Source: Marivita sp051251565 | Lineage (GTDB): Bacteria > Pseudomonadota > Alphaproteobacteria > Rhodobacterales > Rhodobacteraceae | Length of the DNA: 64,000 bases | Direction: 5' to 3' | Assembly: GCF_051251565.1 (NCBI RefSeq) | Contig: NZ_JBPOFB010000001.1 | Span: 434,001-498,000, forward strand | Shown here: positions 51,571 through 59,226 of the stretch, piece by piece | Numbering within the stretch: position 1 is the stretch's first letter | Layout of the letters: the number at the start of each line of letters is the position of its first letter | The notes under the pieces: generated by a model | Database searches by the model: none | What the model saw: the letters and a program-made list of their open reading frames with translations, nothing else | Told to the model about the DNA's origin: nothing | Position numbers and translations under genes: made by a program

Positions 51571-51942
51571 TCAGCCAACCAGATTTTTGGCAGTGTCGTC
51601 GCGCAATTTCTGCAATTCGGCGATGGCGGCGTCCAGTTGCTTGCGTTGTTCGTCCAGTTCGCCAAGCTGCTGGTCGGCCAACGTCACCCATGCGCGCATC
51701 TGCGCTTCGGTGCCGTCATTTTCGTAGATCAACAGCCATTGACGGATGTCTTCAAGCTGAAACCCGAATTTGCGGCCGCGCAAGATCAGGGTCATGCGCG
51801 CCACTTCCTTGGGGCCGTACCAGCGCGATCGGCCTTCGCGTTCGGGCTGCAAGAGTTCGATGTATTCGTAGTATCGAAGGGTGCGCGGCGTCACGTCAAA
51901 CCGGGTGCACATTTCTTTGAAACTCAGACGCTGGTCGGTCAT
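51571..51942 (-). CDS. Second MerR-family regulator, paralogue of the 50873-51277 protein
   Basis: A 123-residue MerR-type protein close to its neighbour: both share CDAYDVTPRTLRFYE-like and LILRGKRFGF-like stretches (here CTRFDVTPRTLRYYE and LILRGRKFGF). The C-terminal coiled coil (ADQQLGELDEQRKQLDAAIA) is present, with no metal ligands. ATG at 51942 has AAAGGGGACAAC; the longer open frame upstream is not family sequence. It is divergent from the thioesterase pair, so it may regulate them. The 293-bp gap to the other MerR gene contains the palindromic sites. Confidence 0.85.
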   Translation of the reverse strand: MTDQRLSFKEMCTRFDVTPRTLRYYEYIELLQPEREGRSRWYGPKEVARMTLILRGRKFGFQLEDIRQWLLIYENDGTEAQMRAWVTLADQQLGELDEQRKQLDAAIAELQKLRDDTAKNLVG

Positions 51943-52062
51943 GTTGTCCCCTTTTCCCAAAGCAACAATAAAAGCGACCTGTCCCAAGGGCAACCATGCG
52001 TTCGCACCGCTGGCATCACGGGCAGAACCGGCGTAAACGAAGACAACACACAAGGGACGCCC

Positions 52063-52485
52063 ATGACCGCCGACAAAGCCAAAATCGCGCACCAGTTCAT
52101 CGCCACCATTCCGCACTCAAAAGCGCTGGGTATGGAGATCACGTCGCTGGAGGACGGTGTCGCTGAAATCACCATGCCCTATGACGAACGCTTTATCGGA
52201 GACCCCAAGACCGGGGTCATTCATGGCGGCGCGGTTTCGGCTCTGATGGACACCTGCGGCGGCGCGGCTGTCATGAGCCATCCGGACGCGCCTGCGGGCA
52301 CAGCGACGATTGACCTGCGCATCGACTATATGCGCGCCGCCACCCCCGGTCAGGCGATTACGGCCCGCGCCGAAGTGTATCACATCACGCGCTCGGTGGC
52401 TTTTGTTCGCGCCACCGCGTGCGACGACGACACAGACCGCCCCGTGGCCACGGCCACCGGTGCCTTTACCGTGGAGGGCCGCTGA
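52063..52485 (+). CDS. PaaI-family hotdog thioesterase
   Basis: A 140-residue hotdog-fold protein. The catalytic region DPKTGVIHGGAVSALMDTCG has the canonical HGG motif, followed by the strands ATIDLRIDYMRAATPGQA and SVAFVRATAC. It probably hydrolyses small acyl- or aryl-CoA thioesters. ATG at 52063 has AAGGGAC. It is followed after one base by a second thioesterase gene and then a MATE exporter, in an apparent operon. Confidence 0.88.
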   Translation: MTADKAKIAHQFIATIPHSKALGMEITSLEDGVAEITMPYDERFIGDPKTGVIHGGAVSALMDTCGGAAVMSHPDAPAGTATIDLRIDYMRAATPGQAITARAEVYHITRSVAFVRATACDDDTDRPVATATGAFTVEGR

Positions 52486-52486
52486 C

Positions 52487-53005
52487 ATGGCGCGCACGGC
52501 CCCGGAACCGGTTCAGATCGTCAAGCAGCGCCGCGATGCCGCGCTCAATGCCTTGGTGGGCGGTGTGCCGTATATCAACTTCATGGGCATCAGCTTTGAC
52601 CGGCGCGGAGACGAGCTCACCGGAATTTTGTCGTTCGACGAAAAGCTGATCGGCAACCCGATGCTGCCCGCGATCCATGGCGGTGTGACAGCGGCATTTC
52701 TCGAAGTCACCGCCGTGATCTCGCTCAGCTGGGCGTACATTTGGGAAGATTTCGAAAGCGGCGCGTTGGATGTCGAGGCGCTTGCCGCCGGAGACCTGCC
52801 GCGTCTTCCCAAGACCATCGACTTTACCGTGGATTACCTGCGGTCCGGCCTGCCGCGCGATGCCTATGCCCGTGCGACCATCACCCGCGCGGGGCGGCGT
52901 TATGCGTCGGTGCAGGCCGAGGCCTGGCAGGACAATCGTGACCGGCCCTTTGCACAGGCCACGGCGCATTTCCTGATGCCACGGCCCGACACCTCCGGTG
53001 ACTGA
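52487..53005 (+). CDS. Second PaaI-type hotdog thioesterase
   Basis: A 172-residue relative of the previous protein. It has AIHGGVTAAFLEVTAVISLS as its catalytic region and KTIDFTVDYLRSGLPRDAYA as its later strands. An insertion near EDFESGALDVEALAAGDLPR makes it longer than the first copy. ATG at 52487 lies one base after the upstream stop. The two may form a heterodimer. The stop overlaps the MATE start by 8 bp. Confidence 0.85.
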   Translation: MARTAPEPVQIVKQRRDAALNALVGGVPYINFMGISFDRRGDELTGILSFDEKLIGNPMLPAIHGGVTAAFLEVTAVISLSWAYIWEDFESGALDVEALAAGDLPRLPKTIDFTVDYLRSGLPRDAYARATITRAGRRYASVQAEAWQDNRDRPFAQATAHFLMPRPDTSGD

Positions 53006-54326
53006 CACGGCCCCGGCACCGCGTACCATTACGAACACACGCGTTCTCAAGATCGCTCTGCCCATCGTTCTGTCCAATGTCACCATTCCCCTATTGGGGG
53101 CAGTGGATACGGCGGTTGTTGGCCAGATGGGGCTGGCTGCCCCCATCGGGGCGGTGGGCATCGGGGCGATTGTTCTGTCGGCCATCTACTGGGTGTTCGG
53201 TTTTTTGCGCATGGGCACCACCGGGCTGGCCGCACAAGCGTTGGGGCAAGGCGATCGGGCCGAAGTGGCGGCAATCTTGACCCGTGTTCTGATGATCGGT
53301 TTCTCCGCAGGTGCACTGATCATCGTGCTGCAAGTGCCGCTTTTGTGGGCGGCGTTCCGCATTGCCCCTGCCAGCGACGAGGTGGAAACCCTTGCGGGCG
53401 GCTATATGGCCATCCGCATCTGGTCGGCCCCCGCTGCCATCGCGCTTTTCGGGATCACCGGCTGGTTGATCGCGCAGGAACGCACCCGTGCGATTCTGGT
53501 GCTGCAAGTCTGGATGAACGGGCTCAACGTGGGTCTGAACTTTGTGTTTGTTCTGGGCTTCGGCTGGGGCGTGAACGGTGTGGCCTTTGCCACCTTCCTT
53601 GCGGAATGGAGCGGGTTGGCGATGGGCTTGTACCTGTGCCGTGCGGCGTTCCGGGTGCCTGACTGGCGCAATTGGGCGCGGGTGTTCGAGCGGTCCAAAC
53701 TGGTGCGCATGGCGCGGGTCAATTCCGATATCCTGATCCGGTCGCTGCTGCTTGAGGCGATTTTCCTGTCCTTCATGTTCCTTGCCGCCGATTTCGGCGA
53801 CGTGACGCTGGCAGCCAATCAGGTGTTGCTGCAATTTCTCTATATCACGGCCTACGCGCTGGATGGGTTTGCCTTTTCCGCCGAAACGCTTGTGGGGCAG
53901 GCGGTGGGCGCACGGGCGGTGGCTACCCTGCGCCGCGCAGCGGTGGTTGCAAGCCTGTGGGGACTTGGTGCCGCGATGCTGCTGGCGCTGGGGTTTTGGG
54001 TGTTCGGCAATGACATCGTGGCGGTCATGGCCAAAAACACCGAGGTGCAGGACGCCGCCGCAGCCTACCTGCCATGGATGGTCTGCGCGCCGGTCCTCGC
54101 GCTGGCGTCATTCATGTTTGACGGCATCTTCATCGGGGCCACCCGGACGGCGGACATGCGCAACATGATGTTGGTGTCCGCATTGATCTATGCCGCGGCG
54201 GCATTTGCGCTGGTTCCGAGCTTTGGCAATCACGGGCTGTGGATCGCCCTGCTGATTTCGTTTGTGGCGCGCGGGCTGACCCTTGGTGCGCGGTATCCGG
54301 CGCTTGAACGGTCGGTTGCGGATTAA
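52998..54326 (+). CDS. MATE family efflux transporter
   Basis: A 442-residue membrane protein of the multidrug and toxic compound extrusion family, with about 12 helices in two halves (for example LKIALPIVLSNVTIPLLGAV and GAVGIGAIVLSAIYWVFGFL). MATE exporters use sodium or protons to expel drugs or metabolites; the DinF-like subgroup is likely. It starts at GTG 52998, overlapping the preceding thioesterase by 8 bp, and is coupled to it. The transported compound is unknown. Confidence 0.92.
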   Translation: MTDTAPAPRTITNTRVLKIALPIVLSNVTIPLLGAVDTAVVGQMGLAAPIGAVGIGAIVLSAIYWVFGFLRMGTTGLAAQALGQGDRAEVAAILTRVLMIGFSAGALIIVLQVPLLWAAFRIAPASDEVETLAGGYMAIRIWSAPAAIALFGITGWLIAQERTRAILVLQVWMNGLNVGLNFVFVLGFGWGVNGVAFATFLAEWSGLAMGLYLCRAAFRVPDWRNWARVFERSKLVRMARVNSDILIRSLLLEAIFLSFMFLAADFGDVTLAANQVLLQFLYITAYALDGFAFSAETLVGQAVGARAVATLRRAAVVASLWGLGAAMLLALGFWVFGNDIVAVMAKNTEVQDAAAAYLPWMVCAPVLALASFMFDGIFIGATRTADMRNMMLVSALIYAAAAFALVPSFGNHGLWIALLISFVARGLTLGARYPALERSVAD

Positions 54327-54541
54327 CCGGGCATGCCGTCTCTGTTGTGGCGGTTCAGGCGCGGGTGGCAAGCGGCACGAAATAGACTGCACCATATTGT
54401 GTTCTGCAACAACCAGCCACGTCGAACTGACTTTCGCCCTGCGTTTCGAAGCGCGGTTCCCAGGCGCCTTAGACGGCGCTTGCCCTTGCCCCTCGGGTCA
54501 CACCCCGCTACCTGTGTGCCGTTCGACAAAAGAGGCACGCA

Positions 54542-55762
54542 ATGAACGATCTATTCAACAGCTTCATGACTGGCCCCGACGAGAAGGGCCGGTTCGGTAT
54601 CTTCGGTGGTCGGTTCGTGTCCGAGACCCTGATGCCGCTCATTCTTGAGCTGGAAGAGCAATATGAGCGCGCCAAGACCGATGACAGTTTCTGGTCGGAA
54701 ATGGATTTCCTCTGGAAGCATTATGTCGGCCGCCCGAGCCCGCTTTATCATGCCGAACGCCTGACCGACCATCTGGGCGGCGCGAAAGTGTATATGAAGC
54801 GTGACGAGCTGAACCACACCGGCGCGCATAAGATCAACAACGTGTTGGGTCAGATCATCCTTGCCCGCCGCATGGGAAAGACCCGCATCATCGCCGAAAC
54901 AGGTGCCGGCCAGCACGGCGTGGCCACCGCCACTGTCTGTGCCAAGTTCGGCCTGAAATGCGTTGTCTACATGGGGGCGCATGATGTCGAACGTCAGGCG
55001 CCCAACGTGTTTCGCATGCGACTTCTGGGTGCCGAAGTGATCCCGGTCACATCTGGGCGGGGCACGCTCAAGGACGCGATGAATGACGCGCTGCGCGACT
55101 GGGTCACGAACGTGCGCGACACGTTCTACTGCATCGGCACCGTGGCCGGTCCGCACCCGTACCCGGCAATGGTCCGCGATTTCCAGGCGATCATCGGCAA
55201 GGAAACCCGCGAACAGATGCACGAGGCCGAGGGCCGTTTGCCCGACACCCTGATCGCCGCCATTGGCGGTGGGTCCAACGCCATGGGTCTGTTTTATCCG
55301 TTCCTCGACGACAAAGAGGTCAACATCATCGGCGTTGAAGCGGGCGGCAAAGGTGTGAACGCAAAGATGGAGCATTGCGCGTCGTTGACGGGTGGTCGTC
55401 CGGGCGTGCTGCATGGCAACCGCACTTATCTCTTGCAGGATGATGACGGCCAGATCCTCGAAGGGTTCAGCATTTCCGCCGGGCTGGATTATCCCGGCAT
55501 CGGCCCGGAACACGCGTGGCTGCACGACATTGGCCGCGCGCAATACGTGTCGATCACCGACACAGAGGCGCTAGAGGCGTTCCAGCTGTGTTGCGCGCTT
55601 GAAGGGATCATTCCCGCGCTTGAGCCGTCCCACGCGCTGGCGCATGTGATGAAAATTGCACCTGAGCTGCCGAAGGATCACATCATCTGCATGAATATGT
55701 GCGGACGTGGCGACAAGGATATCTTTACCGTCGCCAAGCATCTGGGCTTTGAGATGGGCTAA
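54542..55762 (+). CDS. trpB: Tryptophan synthase beta chain
   Basis: A 406-residue PLP enzyme that joins indole and serine to give tryptophan. The PLP lysine is in NHTGAHKINNVLG (K97). GRFGIFGGRFVSETLMP, ETGAGQHGVATATVCAKFG and GGGSNAMGLFYPF are family signatures, and SISAGLDYPGIGPEHAWL follows. ATG at 54542 has AAGAGGC. No trpA or trpF is within the window on this side, so trpB stands alone behind the MATE gene. It ends at a clear terminator. Confidence 0.97.
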   Translation: MNDLFNSFMTGPDEKGRFGIFGGRFVSETLMPLILELEEQYERAKTDDSFWSEMDFLWKHYVGRPSPLYHAERLTDHLGGAKVYMKRDELNHTGAHKINNVLGQIILARRMGKTRIIAETGAGQHGVATATVCAKFGLKCVVYMGAHDVERQAPNVFRMRLLGAEVIPVTSGRGTLKDAMNDALRDWVTNVRDTFYCIGTVAGPHPYPAMVRDFQAIIGKETREQMHEAEGRLPDTLIAAIGGGSNAMGLFYPFLDDKEVNIIGVEAGGKGVNAKMEHCASLTGGRPGVLHGNRTYLLQDDDGQILEGFSISAGLDYPGIGPEHAWLHDIGRAQYVSITDTEALEAFQLCCALEGIIPALEPSHALAHVMKIAPELPKDHIICMNMCGRGDKDIFTVAKHLGFEMG

Positions 55763-55802
55763 ACGCGCATCGCACAAACCTTCGGTCTAAACCCGAATTT
55801 CA

Positions 55803-55836
55803 AACCCCTTGTGCCTTTGGTTCGAGGGGTTTTTTG
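55803..55836 (+). terminator. Intrinsic terminator after trpB
   Basis: AACCCC (55803-55808) pairs with GGGGTT (55826-55831), and the T-run follows, 41 bases after the trpB stop. Confidence 0.88.
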
Positions 55837-55861
55837 TTGGGCTCAAACCGCAAGGGTCCGC

Positions 55862-55915
55862 CTAAACCATGGTTTAGACGCATGGAGCGGCGGTTTATAG
55901 CCCCCTCCCTAAACC
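55862..55915. promoter_or_regulatory. TAAACC/GGTTTA palindromes upstream of the Asp-rich protein operon
   Basis: CTAAACCATGGTTTAG at 55862-55877 is a perfect 16-bp palindrome. GGTTTA (55892-55897) and TAAACC (55910-55915) follow as a second inverted pair. The group lies about 90-140 bases upstream of the first PepSY-like gene and just after the trpB terminator, where the promoter of that operon is expected. The LuxR-type regulator at the end of the same operon is an obvious candidate to bind it. Confidence 0.6.
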
Positions 55916-56003
55916 GTCTGCAAATATCATCGCGACATCCAAGAGGTCAGTGTTGTTGGTGTCTGCAGCATGGCAGGCCCAATGGACACGAAAGGACTTA
56001 ACC

Positions 56004-56807
56004 GTGAAAAAGACAGTGATGACCGCCGTATTCGCCACACTGACAGGCACCATGGTGTTTGCACAATCCGCCACCGATCAGATCGTCAATGACCTGAAAG
56101 GGCAGGGGTTTGATCGCATCGAGATCGACAATGGTATCGACCAGATCAAAGCCGAGGCGATCCGCGGCACCCAAAAGCTCGAAGTGGTGTATGACCGTGT
56201 CACCGGCAACATCCTCAAGCAAGAGGTCGAACGCGTCGACTCTGACGACGATACGCGCCCCGGTATCGAAATCCGCAACCGCGACCGGAACTTTGTCGAT
56301 GTTGCCCGCGGGTCGGACAATTCCGGCCTCGGAACTGGAGTGGTCTCTACAAACCTGCCCGATGGATACACCGACACGGATCAGCTTGTCAGCGATCTTC
56401 AGGCGCAGGGTTTCACCCGGATCGAGGTCAAAAATGGTCTGACCCAAACCAAGGTCGAAGCCGTTCGTGGTACCGAAAAAGTCGAGACAGTGTTTGATCG
56501 GGCTACAGGTGCCGTGATCGAGCAAGAGATTGAACGCGTCGATTCTGACGATGACACCGCCCCCGGCGTATCCATTCGCGACCGCAATCGCGATTTTGCC
56601 GATGCTGGTCGCTCTGATGATGATGACGACGATGACGATGATCGTCGTGGGGGCCGGGACGACGATGATGATGACGATGACCACCGTGGCGGCCGCGACG
56701 ATGACGATGATGACGATCGGGATGATGACCGCGACGATGACGACGACGATGATGACAACGACAGTGACGATAATGACGACGATGACGACGATAATGACGA
56801 CGACTGA
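56004..56807 (+). CDS. Exported PepSY-like duplicated-domain protein with poly-aspartate tail
   Basis: A 267-residue protein. The signal peptide (KKTVMTAVFATLTGTMVFAQ) precedes two close copies of a PepSY-like module, residues about 24-84 and 124-184 (each TDQ-V-DL--QGF-RIE, then E-VDSDDDT). From residue 205 on it is nearly all Asp with some Arg, Gly and His, 63 residues long. GTG at 56004 has AAAGGACT upstream; the frame before it is not secretory. The acidic tail may bind calcium or other cations. It is the first gene of a three-gene cluster. Confidence 0.8.
   Translation: MKKTVMTAVFATLTGTMVFAQSATDQIVNDLKGQGFDRIEIDNGIDQIKAEAIRGTQKLEVVYDRVTGNILKQEVERVDSDDDTRPGIEIRNRDRNFVDVARGSDNSGLGTGVVSTNLPDGYTDTDQLVSDLQAQGFTRIEVKNGLTQTKVEAVRGTEKVETVFDRATGAVIEQEIERVDSDDDTAPGVSIRDRNRDFADAGRSDDDDDDDDDRRGGRDDDDDDDDHRGGRDDDDDDDRDDDRDDDDDDDDNDSDDNDDDDDDNDDD
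56616..56804 (+). repeat. GATGAC-rich coding repeat (poly-Asp tail, first copy)
   Basis: About 190 bp consisting almost wholly of GAT and GAC codons, with occasional CGT/CGC (Arg), GGC (Gly) and AAC (Asn). It encodes residues 205-267 of the first PepSY-like protein. Codon use is mixed rather than uniform, so the tail seems to be kept at protein level and not as a perfect DNA microsatellite. Confidence 0.9.
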
Positions 56808-56871
56808 TACGTCTGATAGCTAACTGGAAGAGGGGTCCGCCGCATTGGTGGGTCCCTCTTGGAGACTGAGA

Positions 56872-57348
56872 ATGAAACGAAGACAGGTTCTGGCAAGCCT
56901 CTTGGCGACAGCCGCTTTTCCAGCGACGGCTTTTGCCCAGACAGCCCAAGATCAATTGATCGACCAGTTAAAACGGCAAGGTTACCATAGGATCACCATT
57001 GGCCGCACGCTGCTTGGCCGGACACGGATCGTGGCCACAGGCGGGCGGGGACGTCGTGAAATCATTCTTAACCCATCGACCGGGGCAATCCTGCGCGACT
57101 ATGTCGATCGCTCGGACAGCGATGACGACGACGACGACCGTCGCGATGACAACCTTAACGACGACCAAGACGATGATCGCGACGACAACCGTGATGATGA
57201 TCGCGATGATGACCAAGACGACGATCGCGATGACGACCGGGATGATGACCGAGACGACGATCGCGACGATGACAGTGATGACGACAACGATGACGACAGC
57301 GGTGGGGATGACGACGACAACAGCGGCGGGGATGACGATGACGATTGA
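56872..57348 (+). CDS. Exported single-module PepSY-like protein with Asp/Arg-rich tail
   Basis: A 158-residue protein. Its signal peptide is KRRQVLASLLATAAFPATAF, with cleavage near FAQ. One PepSY-like module follows (AQDQLIDQLKRQGYHRITIG, then GRREIILNPSTGAILRDYVD). From residue 84 the chain is a DDDR/DDNR-like repeat that alternates acid runs with single Arg, and ends GGDDDDD. It resembles the first gene but has one module instead of two. ATG at 56872 follows GGAGACTGAGA. It lies 64 bp behind the first gene and 30 bp before the LuxR-like gene. Confidence 0.8.
   Translation: MKRRQVLASLLATAAFPATAFAQTAQDQLIDQLKRQGYHRITIGRTLLGRTRIVATGGRGRREIILNPSTGAILRDYVDRSDSDDDDDDRRDDNLNDDQDDDRDDNRDDDRDDDQDDDRDDDRDDDRDDDRDDDSDDDNDDDSGGDDDDNSGGDDDDD
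57121..57345 (+). repeat. GATGAC-rich coding repeat (poly-Asp tail, second copy)
   Basis: About 225 bp encoding residues 84-158 of the second PepSY-like protein: runs of two or three Asp separated by Arg or Asn, forming an irregular DDDR-type period. Like the first tail it mixes GAT with GAC. Confidence 0.9.
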
Positions 57349-57378
57349 TCGGTCACCCCATTCGGCATCGGCTGTCCT

Positions 57379-57909
57379 GTGAAGGTTTGGGTGATCCTGA
57401 TCCCGCTCGGGGTGCTGCAGTTCGCCAGCGGTCTGTTCCTGTTGTGGGATATCCTCGGCACTGTCCTTGGTCTTGCGTCGTCACCGATTGCGTGGGTGTA
57501 TTACGAACTGGCGCAGATTGGTGCCGTGATCGGTCTCATCCTTGGAATGGTGGTCAGCGCAACCCTTATGGTGCGATCGCTTCGCCGCCAACGCGCAGCC
57601 GAGCAAAGCCTGCGCCTTGCCTCAGGAGCCTTTATGGACGTACTTGAAGAACGTTTTGCAGATTGGGAACTGACTCCCGCTGAACGGGATGTCGCACTGT
57701 TTTCAATCAAGGGATTGAGTACGGCCGACATTGCGGGCTTGCGCAATACCTCTGAAGGCACGGTCAAGGCGCAAACCAACGCAATCTATCGCAAGGCTGG
57801 GGTCTCGGGGCGACCGCAATTGCTGAGCCTCTTCATTGACGAACTCATGACCGACCCGATCGGGTTGCCAAAATCCGAACCAGCGCCGCAGATCGAAAAG
57901 GCGTCGTGA
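57379..57909 (+). CDS. Membrane-anchored LuxR-type helix-turn-helix regulator
   Basis: A 176-residue protein. Two N-terminal membrane helices (WVILIPLGVLQFASGLFLLW and IGAVIGLILGMVVSATLMV) are followed by a short coiled linker (RSLRRQRAAEQSLRLASGAF). The C-terminal LuxR/GerE DNA-binding domain is LTPAERDVALFSIKGLSTAD, then RNTSEGTVKAQTNAIYRKAG. It has no receiver or autoinducer domain, so the signal is presumably sensed at the membrane. GTG at 57379 begins it, 30 bp behind the second Asp-rich gene. It is the likely regulator of that operon. Confidence 0.85.
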   Translation: MKVWVILIPLGVLQFASGLFLLWDILGTVLGLASSPIAWVYYELAQIGAVIGLILGMVVSATLMVRSLRRQRAAEQSLRLASGAFMDVLEERFADWELTPAERDVALFSIKGLSTADIAGLRNTSEGTVKAQTNAIYRKAGVSGRPQLLSLFIDELMTDPIGLPKSEPAPQIEKAS

Positions 57910-57915
57910 ACGGGG

Positions 57916-58299
57916 TCAGGCCTCGGACGCGTTGATGTCATACTGCTCAAGCACACGCATCGGAACAATGTCCAACGCACGCTTGTGCGTGGCCGCAAGA
58001 TTGACCATCGGCGCGCAGCCTTCGTCATGCGCTTGCAGGAAGCGTGACGCGCACAGACACCAGCTGTCACCGGGCTTGAGACCCGGAAACCGGAATTGCG
58101 GCACGGGCGTGCTCAGGTCGTTGCCGACATATTTCGAATAAGCGAGGAATTCTGCCGTCATCACCGCGCAGACCGTGTGGCTGCCATTGTCAGCGGCGCA
58201 GGTGTTGCACTGCCCGTCGCGGAAAAACCCGGTGACCGGATCGGCAGAACACAGCGCCAACGGTCCGCCCAACACACTGATTGCTTCGTCTGGTTCCAT
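57916..58299 (-). CDS. DUF2237 family protein
   Basis: A 127-residue cysteine-rich cytoplasmic protein that matches DUF2237: LCSADPVTGFFRDGQCNTCA, SHTVCAVMTAEFLAYSKYVG, PGDSWCLCASRFLQAHDEGC. The invariant cysteines suggest a zinc or redox function, which is unknown. ATG at 58299 has GGAGAC. It converges with the LuxR-like gene with 6 bp between their stops. Confidence 0.9.
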   Translation of the reverse strand: MEPDEAISVLGGPLALCSADPVTGFFRDGQCNTCAADNGSHTVCAVMTAEFLAYSKYVGNDLSTPVPQFRFPGLKPGDSWCLCASRFLQAHDEGCAPMVNLAATHKRALDIVPMRVLEQYDINASEA

Positions 58300-58449
58300 G
58301 CGGGCGTCTCCTTGGTGTTTCGTGTTCCACGCTACCTAAGCCGGATCGGGGTGCCAATCCACCCAGCGGCCATGAAAATCGACGCGACCCAGAGTCAGGT
58401 GATGATCACCTGCGAAGTTGGGCCTGATCCGTCAAGGCGTTGGACCGGA

Positions 58450-59148
58450 TTATCGAAATCGGTCTACCAGCTTTTGCAACGGGTTGCGGGTGTCTGTGGC
58501 AGTTTCCGGCTCTGGTGGTGGCGCAGGTTTCGGCACATCTGCTTTGCCACCCTTCTGGGCTGGAGAGCTAGACGACCGGGGCGGGGCCACACGCAGGGCG
58601 ACGGCGTTCATGAACTTGCCCGCATCGCCATCGGCCAGCTGCGGTGCCCCGTCCGACAGCCCGCGCAGCAGATCGTCCAGCCACACCTCTTCGGCCTTGG
58701 CGAAGTCGTGCAGCACATAGCCCGCAACCTTGTCCTTGTGGCCGGGATGCCCGATGCCAAGGCGGACACGGGCATAGGCCTCACCGATATGGCCGTGGAT
58801 GGACCGCAAGCCATTGTGCCCCGCGTGTCCGCCCCCCTGCTTGACGCGGCATTTGCCGGGGGCCAGATCCAGCTCATCGTGAAAAACGGTCACATCGCCT
58901 GGTTCCAGTTTGTAGAACTGCATCGCCGCCTGCACCGATTGGCCGGAGCGGTTCATGAAAGTGCCCGGTTTGAGCAGCAACACCTTTTCGCCACCCAGAC
59001 GGCCTTCGGTTATGTCGCCCTGAAACTTGGATTTCCACGGCGCAAACCCATGATCCGATGCAATCTGGTCCATCGCCATGAACCCGATATTGTGCCGGTT
59101 CTTCGCATAGGTTCCGCCCGGATTTCCCAGACCCACAAAGAGTTTCAT
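58450..59148 (-). CDS. pth: Peptidyl-tRNA hydrolase
   Basis: A 232-residue enzyme that releases peptides from prematurely dropped peptidyl-tRNA. The family signatures are MKLFVGLGNPGGTYAKNRHN (with the catalytic histidine in NRHNIGF), LLKPGTFMNRSGQSV, and the aspartate-containing HDELDLAPGK with GGGHAGHNGLRSI. The C-terminal tail (residues about 195-232) is a Pro/Ser-rich extension seen in alphaproteobacteria. ATG at 59148 begins the canonical N-terminus. It is separated from rplY, its usual neighbour, by chrA. Confidence 0.96.
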   Translation of the reverse strand: MKLFVGLGNPGGTYAKNRHNIGFMAMDQIASDHGFAPWKSKFQGDITEGRLGGEKVLLLKPGTFMNRSGQSVQAAMQFYKLEPGDVTVFHDELDLAPGKCRVKQGGGHAGHNGLRSIHGHIGEAYARVRLGIGHPGHKDKVAGYVLHDFAKAEEVWLDDLLRGLSDGAPQLADGDAGKFMNAVALRVAPPRSSSSPAQKGGKADVPKPAPPPEPETATDTRNPLQKLVDRFR

Positions 59149-59226
59149 CGCTGCCCGTGCCTCCATGCGCTATGCAGTTGTCCTTCTCTAGGCGAAACGG
59201 CGGGTGAGGGCAAAAGCCCTGTTTGG

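Noticed and set aside
54333..54545. A 70-codon frame with two Trp codons ahead of trpB, its stop overlapping the trpB start, resembling a leader peptide gene
   Set aside because: The Trp codons are not adjacent, the frame is too long for a leader, it is Arg-rich as shadow frames in this GC-rich DNA are, and no clear attenuator hairpin pair follows.
56616..57345. GATGAC repeats considered as a CRISPR-like or microsatellite array
   Set aside because: There are no unique spacers or constant repeats; the triplets stay in frame with two exported proteins and mix synonymous codons, so they are coding.
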